A DNA stretch of 22,708 bases from JBIOJM01 sp044450785 (GTDB lineage: Bacteria; Planctomycetota; Planctomycetia; Isosphaerales; Isosphaeraceae). The notes under the pieces were generated by a model that was not told the origin of the DNA, did not search any database, and saw only the letters and a program-made list of their open reading frames with translations. The stretch covers positions 1-22,708 of the forward strand of contig JBIOJM010000144.1 in assembly GCA_044450785.1 (NCBI GenBank). The letters run 5' to 3'. This document shows positions 1-6,790 of this stretch, piece by piece; within the stretch, counting starts at the first letter, position 1; every line of letters begins with the position of its first letter. Made by a program: the position numbers and the translations under genes.

Positions 1-3000
1 CGGGGGGGGGGTGGGGAGACCCGCGCCCATCACCTTCGGGAGTCCCGCGCCCAACACCTTCGGGAGACCCGCGCCCAGCGCTGGCCATGGCGGGGTCGGG
101 AGACCCGAGCCCAGCGCTTCGAGACCCGCGCTGAGCGGACTCGATATGGTCGAGCGCGGTGGCCACGGCCTCCGGATCGGCTCCGAGAGGTTTCAGCCAG
201 TTGATGATGAAGCTGCGAAGCCGCGGGTCAGGGCTGTGCCGCAAGAGAGGCCAGACCGCCTCGGCCCGGCCCAGCCGCACCAGCGCGACCGCTGCCCGGG
301 CCTGACGCTCGGCCAGTTGGTCCTTGACCTCCTCCTCGACCACGGGCCGGTGCCAGACCGAGGCCGCCAGCGGCGGTCCGTCCGGCGTGGTCCGGGTGAC
401 CGAACACGCCACGGGACGGTAGCCCTGAGCGATGAGGTCCCGACAGTGCTGAAGATGAGCGGCGGAATCGAGGCCGTGGATCGGCGTCGCCTCGAAACTC
501 GTTTCGTCCGTCCAAACCGCAGCGTAGCGGCGGTCGGGGTAACCGGCCTTCATGATCCCGGCGAATGCGGGGTTGTCCCGGATCGGGTCGAGGCCGGCAT
601 CGTCATCCAACTTGCCGAAATCGGCATCGTCGTTCTGGACCAACTCTCGGAGCAAGCGGAGTGATCGCTCCGCAAGCTGACGACCCCGGTCTTGGTCTTT
701 CTTGGCGATGGCTTTCGAGGCCAGGGCGAAGGCACGGGCGGCGTCATACCGCAGGCCGGCATCCTTGGGCTGTTTCCTGATCGCCCCGTCCAGAGCCTCC
801 AATGCCTTATCGAGCCCGTCGCCGATCTCGGCGGCCACGATGACGGTCATGGTGAACTTGGAAGGCTGCGGGGCGTCTCCCTTCTGGAACTTCGCCAACT
901 CGGCCAGGGCGTCTTGCTTCTTGCCGAGCCGGGCGAGCACGATGACCTGGTCCCGTTTGGCGGACACGGCGTTCGGGTTCTTGCCGACCACAACCTGAAG
1001 GTCATCAAGTGCTTTCTGGCTCTCTCCGAGACGGAAGTTCGCCGTCGCCCGGACCAGGCGAGCGTCCAGGTCGTCGGGCTTGGCCTTGAGCGCCTTCTCC
1101 GCACGCTCCCGGGCAGCCTGGGCACGCTCGCGAATCGTTTGCGGCTTGCCCGCCTCGCTGACCGCCACGTCGAGGAGCAACTGATCGCTCAGACTTGCGA
1201 GGTTCTGCTCGAAGGTTCCTTCGAGCTGGTCTCGATACTCCTGGCCCGTGACGGTGGCCGAGGAGGGCTTGCCCCAGACGCCGGAATACCGCGGCCCGCC
1301 GTCGGATCCGCGCAGGGCGTGCAGGGCCCGGGGAATCAGCTTTGCCTCCTTCAGTCGATTGTGCGCCTCGGTCTCCTCGGCGGCGGTCGCGCCGACGTAC
1401 ATCTGTGCAAGGTCGTCGCCGGATTTCTCGACCCAGAGGGCCGCGTAGCGGTCGGCGGGCTTGCCGCCGGCAGTCGTCACGTACCCGGCGACATCGACGG
1501 GAAGGTACTTGGTCATCGTACGGAGCGCTGGGCGCGGGTCTCCCGACCCCGCCCGGGAGGCTGACCGAAGGTCTCCTGCCCCTGGGGAAACCGCCGATTC
1601 CGGGAGACCTTCGGTCGCGGGGAGGGCGGGGTCGGGAGACCCGCGCCCAGCGCCGCTCGTGGCACGGGCGTCTTGCCCGTGGTTTTCATCGGACACGGGC
1701 AAGATGCCCGTGTCACTTCCATCGGCACTTTCCAAAATCCCGCGCCGAGCTTCGCCGTCCTGCTGGTGGACCTGTTCGGCGGTGAGCCCCGACGCGACCC
1801 GCCACTTCCGACCGTCCCGGACCCAGACCGCCGCCACCCGCACCGCGGGGCCGTCAGCGTAAGGGCGGAACCGGACGGGGCGGTAGCCCGACGGTCGGAG
1901 GACCTCGGCCGTCGTGAGGAACTCGGTGAGCGGCATTGTTTGGCAGAACGCAAATCGCTCGGCAAACAGGCCTCCGGCCGACTCGATCCGGCCGGCCAAG
2001 TCGGCGTCGGGCTTGGTCCAGGTCTCCTCGAGCGGCGGGTCGCTCCAGTTGAAGGTGGCCTTCTTCGCCAGCTCGGCCTGGAAGACGGGAAGCACCTTGG
2101 CCGCCTGGCGCTCGGCGACCGGGAAGAGGGTCACGGACGCCTTGAGGTCAGCGGCCATCAGCAGCTCGTCCAGACGTTCGGGGTCGTCGGCCGCGTACTC
2201 GGCGAGGATCGTCGTGGCAAAGTTCCGTTCACTCTCGGATCGCCCAGGGTCCCGGAAGATCAACGCCAGGGGAGCCAGGAGCCGCTTTCGGAGCGGTCGC
2301 AGGGTCTCGATCAGCGTGGAGTAATCACCAGGATTCTTGATCACCGTCGTCAGAAATCGGTCGGTGATGAACAGCAATACGCTGTCCCCGCTTTTCTCGA
2401 CTCCGGCGGAATCCGTGTCGGCCAGGGCACAGGCTGCGCGAAAGCGTTTCTCCGGGTCGGACTTCAGATCATCCAGCAATTGCCGCAGCCGCGCTTCGGT
2501 CCCCGGATGGTGCTTCCGCAGGATGCCCCAGATCACCGGCAGGTCGACAGGCGGGGCCGTCAGGAGACGGTCGTGGAGGTAGCCGGCCTGCCTGCCGTCG
2601 TCGGGCAACAAGGCAAGGCTGGCGAGGCTGGCACGGAGATGCGGATCGCTGTCGTTGTCGGTACTCGACAACAATCCCCGGAGTGGACGACCAGCCCAGC
2701 GGCGGTAACTCCTGAGTTGGTCGATGAGAGCCGGGACACGCGTCGTGTTGGCGGTCCTGAGCGACTCGACCAGCGCCGCGGCCCGCAGGGTTCCGTAACC
2801 CTCGATCCCGCCCCAGGCCGCCAGGGCGATCAGGAACGCCAGTCCCAGTCCCCTCAAGACGTGGACTCGACCCGCCCGCTTCATCATCCTGCGCTCTGGT
2901 TCGGTCCAGTCCCTCTTTCTGGTCAGGAGCCGGATGTTCGCCCACTCCAGGACTGACGGCAGATGTCGGTTCTCGGGTTTGGCGTTCCACAGGGATGAGC

Positions 3001-5347
3001 GCTCCGCGACTCGCAGCTCGGCCCGGCCTCGCCGGGTCTCCCGCTGCTTGCGGGTCAGCCAGTCGCGCAGCGAGGGCACGAGGTAGTCATGGGTGAGCTG
3101 ATAGTACCGAAGGGCGGAGGGTGGAGGGCGGAGGACAGAAGACGGAACGCCCAAAGATGAGTCGCTCGCGTCCGGCGCCGGCACCTGGTCTTCATCCTTC
3201 CGTCTTCCGCCCTCCGCCCTCCGTCTTCCGCCCTCATCCGGGTCTTCCCGCTCGGTGGGTGTGATCAGGCGGAGCTCGGAGTCGAGGATGTGGATCAGCT
3301 CGGCGAAGTCCCGAGGGCGGCCGGCATGGCCGGATGCGTCTTGAAGGGCCGATTCCGAACGCAGCTTCCCCTTGATGTCGGTGCCGCTCTCGGGCAGGAG
3401 GGCCTTGAGGACGGCTCGTGCCGCTTTCTGATGGAGGCGATGTTTGGGGTTTGCTTGAGGCGAGCTGAACGTCTCCTCCAGGAAGGTGACGCCCACCCCT
3501 TCCGTGCCGCCCACGTCTCGCAAGGTCGCCGGCGTCCAGGGCATCCCTTTAACCATCTCGGCGAAGAGGGTCAGCCGCACCGAGATCACCTGGTTGTCCT
3601 GCGCGAGCCCATCGACGGCTCGATCCAGGAATGCTTCGTGATCTCGGGTCAAACCGCCGGCAGCCTCGGGCAGTGTCCCGTAGGCTTGCCCGTACGCCCT
3701 CAAGACCTTGCGGGCGTGGCGGGGATCGAAGAGATCGACGGCGGCGACGTTCTGACCTTGCACGAGCTCGATCTCCAGGTCGCTCATGAACCGGGTCGCC
3801 GCCATCCAGAAGTCGTCTCGGACCAGGACAATCGCCTGGAGATGCTCGCCGTCGCACTGGCGCAAAGCGGCGACCAGCTCGGTATCCTGCTCGCCCCGTT
3901 TGGCGAAGAGCCACTGTTCGAACTGGTCAATGACAAGCACCAATTTCTGACCGGCTCGCGGCAGCCGCCACTGTCGCACGGCGACGAGCGAACCGGCCAG
4001 CCCCAGTTCCGGTGGCAGATCGGAACATGCCCTGCGGACAGCCCGCAGCAGCCGGGCTTCGGTTTCGTCCCCCGTCGCCTCGACGGCGACCGTCACGACT
4101 TGCTTGCCCAGCCGGGGCAGCAGCCCCGCCTTGAGCAACGACGACTTGCCGCAGCCCGAGGGGCCGTAGATCAACCCCACCCGGAACGTCTTCTCCGCGT
4201 CGAATTCCTCGATCCTCGTCTTCCAGAACCGGACGCTCTCGGGCAGTCCATCTCGGTCCCTCGGTCCGGGCAGCAGCTCCAGGAAGAAGTCGGCGTCATG
4301 TTCATCGAAGGACCGGAGTCCCTTGGGGACGATGCGGACCGGCCGCCGGTCGGAGTCGGTCTGGCTCGACGTGGGCGGAAGCGGCTGGGCTTCCAGGCCC
4401 GAGCCGGGCGCTTTGCCGCCTGGGATGGGAGCAGCGGCGGGCGAGATCGTGGGTACAACGGCCTGAAGAAACAGCCGGAGGTCTTCAGCCATGTCCTTGG
4501 CGGTGTTGTAGCGCTCGGTCACCCGCCGGGACATCGCCTTCAAGCAGATTCGTTCCAGCTCCTTGGGGATCGTGTCGTCGATCTGCCGGGGTGGGCGGAC
4601 CTCGGTGCTCCTGATCTGTTCCAGGATCTCGCCGTGGGTCTCGCCCCGGAACGGTCGCCGGCCGGCCAAAAGCTCGTACAGGACGACGCCCAGGCTGAAG
4701 ATGTCCGACCGGCCATCGACGAGGTGTCCCTCGCCTCTTGCCTGCTCGGGACTCATGTAGGCGGGAGTACCGGCGACCCCGGCCTCCTTGCCGTAGTCTT
4801 GGTCCTTCAAGGCCAGGCCGAAATCCGCCACATCGGGCTTGCCGGTCGTCTCGATCAAGATGTTCGCGGGCTTGACGTCGCGGTGTACCAGCCCCCGGGT
4901 ATGGGCGTGGTGCAATGCCTCGGCAACCACGGCCGCCAGCTCCGCGGACTCGTGGAAATCGAGTCGACCCTGCTTGATCCTGGCTGCCAGGTCGCTGCCC
5001 TCGATGTACTTGGAGACGACGTAACAGAGCCCATCGCCGGTCCTTCCCACGTCGTAGACCGGGACGACATGAGGGTGGTCGAGCTGGCCGAGGATTCGCG
5101 CCTCCGCCAGAAACGCCTCCACGTCTTCAGGCCGAGAAATCCGCTCCGGGTTGGGGACCTTGATCGCCACGCGCCGGTCGATGTCGACGTCGTGAGCCAG
5201 GAAGACCCGGCCGAAGCCCCCTTCTCCGAGCGACCGGATCACCCGATAGCGACCGATCCGCGCCGGCTGCTCCATGGGAGGCGAGGGCGGCGATTCTTCA
5301 AGCGAGCCCGCAGCAGTCGTCTCGGTGGGGTCCTTGGTGTCATCCAT
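1..5347 (-). CDS. Giant Ser/Thr kinase fused to an nSTAND-type NTPase with BTRD1-like and TPR-like repeats (partial)
   Basis: The reading frame is open for 1782 codons from the ATG at 5347 to the left edge, so the C-terminus is missing; an in-frame TGA lies just upstream of the ATG. Residues about 31-285 are a Hanks-type kinase: glycine loop LGEGGFGRV (40-48), AIKV lysine, HRDVKPANIL near 156, ADFGLA near 175, SPEQ. Residues about 370-800 look like an nSTAND1-type NTPase, with Walker A YGPSGCGKSS near 395, Walker B LVLVIDQFEQWLF near 470 and the typical YYQLTHDYLVPSLRDWL near 750. A membrane segment (GLGLAFLIALAAW) lies near 825-845. HEAT-like helices follow, then BTRD1-like segments (GYRPVRFRPYADG; YVTTAGGKPADRYAALWV) and a TPR-like stretch near 1380-1550. 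Planctomycete relatives often end in a formylglycine-generating-enzyme-like domain, which would lie outside the window. Residues about 703-746, 1211-1275 and 1739-1778 are encoded by repetitive elements. It probably senses a signal at the membrane and phosphorylates unknown targets. It is last in a minus-strand gene set. Confidence 0.9.
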   Translation of the reverse strand, partial: MDDTKDPTETTAAGSLEESPPSPPMEQPARIGRYRVIRSLGEGGFGRVFLAHDVDIDRRVAIKVPNPERISRPEDVEAFLAEARILGQLDHPHVVPVYDVGRTGDGLCYVVSKYIEGSDLAARIKQGRLDFHESAELAAVVAEALHHAHTRGLVHRDVKPANILIETTGKPDVADFGLALKDQDYGKEAGVAGTPAYMSPEQARGEGHLVDGRSDIFSLGVVLYELLAGRRPFRGETHGEILEQIRSTEVRPPRQIDDTIPKELERICLKAMSRRVTERYNTAKDMAEDLRLFLQAVVPTISPAAAPIPGGKAPGSGLEAQPLPPTSSQTDSDRRPVRIVPKGLRSFDEHDADFFLELLPGPRDRDGLPESVRFWKTRIEEFDAEKTFRVGLIYGPSGCGKSSLLKAGLLPRLGKQVVTVAVEATGDETEARLLRAVRRACSDLPPELGLAGSLVAVRQWRLPRAGQKLVLVIDQFEQWLFAKRGEQDTELVAALRQCDGEHLQAIVLVRDDFWMAATRFMSDLEIELVQGQNVAAVDLFDPRHARKVLRAYGQAYGTLPEAAGGLTRDHEAFLDRAVDGLAQDNQVISVRLTLFAEMVKGMPWTPATLRDVGGTEGVGVTFLEETFSSPQANPKHRLHQKAARAVLKALLPESGTDIKGKLRSESALQDASGHAGRPRDFAELIHILDSELRLITPTEREDPDEGGRRRAEGGRRKDEDQVPAPDASDSSLGVPSSVLRPPPSALRYYQLTHDYLVPSLRDWLTRKQRETRRGRAELRVAERSSLWNAKPENRHLPSVLEWANIRLLTRKRDWTEPERRMMKRAGRVHVLRGLGLAFLIALAAWGGIEGYGTLRAAALVESLRTANTTRVPALIDQLRSYRRWAGRPLRGLLSSTDNDSDPHLRASLASLALLPDDGRQAGYLHDRLLTAPPVDLPVIWGILRKHHPGTEARLRQLLDDLKSDPEKRFRAACALADTDSAGVEKSGDSVLLFITDRFLTTVIKNPGDYSTLIETLRPLRKRLLAPLALIFRDPGRSESERNFATTILAEYAADDPERLDELLMAADLKASVTLFPVAERQAAKVLPVFQAELAKKATFNWSDPPLEETWTKPDADLAGRIESAGGLFAERFAFCQTMPLTEFLTTAEVLRPSGYRPVRFRPYADGPAVRVAAVWVRDGRKWRVASGLTAEQVHQQDGEARRGILESADGSDTGILPVSDENHGQDARATSGAGRGSPDPALPATEGLPESAVSPGAGDLRSASRAGSGDPRPALRTMTKYLPVDVAGYVTTAGGKPADRYAALWVEKSGDDLAQMYVGATAAEETEAHNRLKEAKLIPRALHALRGSDGGPRYSGVWGKPSSATVTGQEYRDQLEGTFEQNLASLSDQLLLDVAVSEAGKPQTIRERAQAARERAEKALKAKPDDLDARLVRATANFRLGESQKALDDLQVVVGKNPNAVSAKRDQVIVLARLGKKQDALAELAKFQKGDAPQPSKFTMTVIVAAEIGDGLDKALEALDGAIRKQPKDAGLRYDAARAFALASKAIAKKDQDRGRQLAERSLRLLRELVQNDDADFGKLDDDAGLDPIRDNPAFAGIMKAGYPDRRYAAVWTDETSFEATPIHGLDSAAHLQHCRDLIAQGYRPVACSVTRTTPDGPPLAASVWHRPVVEEEVKDQLAERQARAAVALVRLGRAEAVWPLLRHSPDPRLRSFIINWLKPLGADPEAVATALDHIESAQRGSRSAGLGSPDPAMASAGRGSPEGVGRGTPEGDGRGSPHPPP
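14..130. repeat. 24-bp tandem repeat array inside the giant kinase gene
   Basis: Copies of GGGAGACCCGCGCCC begin at 14, 38 and 62 (period 24 bp), then a variant at 98 after a 36-bp step, and a degenerate end near 121. On the coding (minus) strand they add in-frame octapeptides such as GRGSPEGV and GRGTPEGD. The core matches the arms of the inverted repeat at 1525-1653, so both belong to one repeat family. The homopolymeric G run at 2-10 next to it may be where assembly stopped. Confidence 0.8.
1525..1653. repeat. Long inverted repeat (arms about 53 nt) inside the giant kinase gene
   Basis: The left arm 1525-1577 begins GCGCTGGGCGCGGGTCTCCC. The right arm 1601-1653 is its reverse complement: the outer 29 bases are identical, followed by a short mismatched patch and then identical GACCGAAGGTCTCC. 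The loop is about 23 bases. The element is translated on the minus strand without stops (GRGSPDPALPATEG and similar). Its outer core also occurs at 84-117. Confidence 0.85.
1661..1714. repeat. CACGGGCAAGATGCCCGTG-type palindromic element, in frame
   Basis: Two self-complementary units, GCACGGGCGTCTTGCCCGTG (1662-1681) and GACACGGGCAAGATGCCCGTG (1692-1712), face each other across an 11-base spacer. On the minus strand they read as DTGILPVSDENHGQDARAT. Peptides of this kind recur in planctomycete and verrucomicrobial proteins as translated REP-like repeats (my recollection of the families). It abuts the inverted repeat at 1525-1653. Confidence 0.8.
3110..3236. repeat. Purine/pyrimidine palindromic element inside the giant kinase gene
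   Basis: A purine-rich arm (about 3110-3148, AGGGCGGAGGGTGGAGGGCG and on) is mirrored by a pyrimidine-rich arm (about 3194-3236, CTTCCGTCTTCCGCCCTCCG and on) around a 45-base centre. The minus-strand reading stays open (DEGGRRRAEGGRRKDEDQVP). It falls in the linker between RLITPTERE and YYQLTHDYLVPS of the NTPase module. Confidence 0.8.
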
Positions 5348-5539
5348 TGCCCGAGCCTTGATCCTCGCCGTGGCCGGTCAGATCGGAATGGCTCGATCGA
5401 TTGTCTCATGAAGACCCGATCCGTCAAACTCACAAGCGGCGGATGCTTCCCGATCGATGAGAGCGGTTCCGAGGGAGCTCCGGAGAATCGAGTACCCGGT
5501 TCCAGCCGTCCATCCGCGTGTCGGGAACTCCCTGGCCGA

Positions 5540-6682
5540 TCACCGCCAACACCTGCTCGCGAGTGAAAAGGGGATACGTCCAATTACGGTTCGACGCGCC
5601 AGAGGGAGCCTGATTATTGGACTTATCCCCTTTTTGCAGCGCGCGTGAGCGGCCTTGCCGAAGTCGTAAAGGAAGATTCCGTAGCCGACGCCGGCCGGAT
5701 CGCTCGACTTCGCCAGTTGGAAGGCCATGAACTTGCCGTCGTCGCTGACCACCGGGTTCGACGCCTTGTAGCCAGGGTATGCGTTGAAATAGGTCAGTCG
5801 TTCCCAGGTGCGGCGGCCGTCCAGCGACAACTTCCAGATGTCGACGTGGCCAGGACCTCGGCCGCTCTTGCCCTCACGATCGCACTCGACCAAGGTCCAA
5901 CGGCCGTCGGGGAAGACCCCTTCCGGTTCGTCGTACTGGCCGGGGGCGTCGGAGTAGTTCGTGACTTTCCTCGTCTCCAGGTCGACGCCGCAGACGTCCG
6001 TCCCCTGGTATCCGTAGGCGCTGAAGGTCAGCTCGCGCTCGGCGGGCGGCACGAAGTTCTGGCATTCCAGGGTACAGCGAAATGGCAGGTCGCGGCTGTC
6101 GAGGGCGAGTTTCCGTTTCGCCAGCTTCGGCGTGCCACCTTCAGTGACGACGTCAGCCTCATAAATGCGCGACGACCCACGCGGCATCTCGTCCGGGTAC
6201 TGTTCGGCCACGTGCGTCCAGGCGATGTGCATACGAGTGCGCGAGACGGCCGGGCCCTCCGAGCATTTCGTGCCCAGCGGGGCCGGCGGTTTCGTCAAGC
6301 TCTTCTCGAGCACGTGGAGGAAGCACTGGACCCGGCTCGGCCCCGGGTCCTTGGGGTCGAAGTGTTCGGGGCCGGAGAGCAGGATGTCGCCGTTGGCGAG
6401 GTAGAGGGCGCGGGTATAGCCGAGGTGCTTGTAGTGGCCGGTCAGGAGCCGGATGGCCCTGGTCGCCAGAACAATCTCATAGACGTCGCCGAACGTCTTC
6501 TCGACGAAGAGGACCCGCTTTCCGTCGTGCGAAAAGTCAGCCCGCTCGCCAAAGAAGGTCAGGCGGGTGATGTGCGGGGGCAAGTCCTGGTCGGGCGATT
6601 TCGCGGGCCCGTCGGAGGCCGGCGCGGCGAGCGTCGCGAGGACGAGCAGAGGTACGACGATCAGGGTCGTGGGGGCGTCCAT
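5540..6682 (-). CDS. Exported TolB/PD40-like beta-propeller protein with a rewritten C-terminus
   Basis: 380 residues. The start is placed at MDAPTTLIVVPLLVLATLAAPA because this is a good signal peptide (hydrophobic core then AxA-like end); an upstream in-frame ATG at 6748 would bury it. After the signal peptide the chain has repeating blade-like units of the TolB/PD40 type: ITRLTFFGERADFSHDGKRV, TRALYLANGDILLSG, ITFSAYG-like strands and NPVVSDDGKFMAFQLA. No catalytic motif is visible. The natural fold seems to end at FLYDFGKAAHAR. The last roughly 30 codons (CKKGISPIIRLPLARR onward) are encoded by an inverted-repeat element at 5566-5636, so the native stop has probably been lost. It lies 108 bp downstream of the kinase at 9268-6791 on the same strand. 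Relatives are annotated only as WD40-like or PD40 proteins; substrate unknown. Confidence 0.8.
   Translation of the reverse strand: MDAPTTLIVVPLLVLATLAAPASDGPAKSPDQDLPPHITRLTFFGERADFSHDGKRVLFVEKTFGDVYEIVLATRAIRLLTGHYKHLGYTRALYLANGDILLSGPEHFDPKDPGPSRVQCFLHVLEKSLTKPPAPLGTKCSEGPAVSRTRMHIAWTHVAEQYPDEMPRGSSRIYEADVVTEGGTPKLAKRKLALDSRDLPFRCTLECQNFVPPAERELTFSAYGYQGTDVCGVDLETRKVTNYSDAPGQYDEPEGVFPDGRWTLVECDREGKSGRGPGHVDIWKLSLDGRRTWERLTYFNAYPGYKASNPVVSDDGKFMAFQLAKSSDPAGVGYGIFLYDFGKAAHARCKKGISPIIRLPLARRTVIGRIPFSLASRCWR
5566..5636. repeat. Inverted-repeat element with AAAAGGGGATA(C/A)GTCCAAT ends
   Basis: The left end at 5566-5586 (AAAAGGGGATACGTCCAATT) pairs with the right end at 5614-5635, whose reverse complement is AAAAAGGGGATAAGTCCAAT. 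Two mismatches are seen over about 21 bases, and the loop is about 27 bases. It resembles a small non-autonomous or REP-like element. It overlaps the 3' end of the beta-propeller gene and provides its final codons. Confidence 0.75.
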
Positions 6683-6790
6683 CGTCAACTCCGGGGAAAG
6701 GGTCGTGGGGCGAATACGATAGCGATCCACGGCGCTGGTCGCGAGCACCTAAACCCCCATCCGCGCGATCGCGATGTGGCGCCGTCGGTT

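Noticed and set aside
1..130. Possible CRISPR array from the regularly spaced repeats
   Set aside because: The units are contiguous 24-bp tandem copies without unique spacers and lie inside a coding frame.
3290..5566. A 758-codon plus-strand open frame, and similar long ones at 692-1564 and 1673-2956
   Set aside because: They run antisense in codon register to the giant kinase gene and encode no recognisable domain. High GC with biased codons leaves this frame open.
5430..5585. A minus-strand stretch reading EQVLAVIGQGVPDTRMDGW between the propeller gene and the giant kinase
   Set aside because: It looks protein-like but I cannot place it in a family. It begins inside a repeat element and has no start codon, so it may be a gene fragment or chance.
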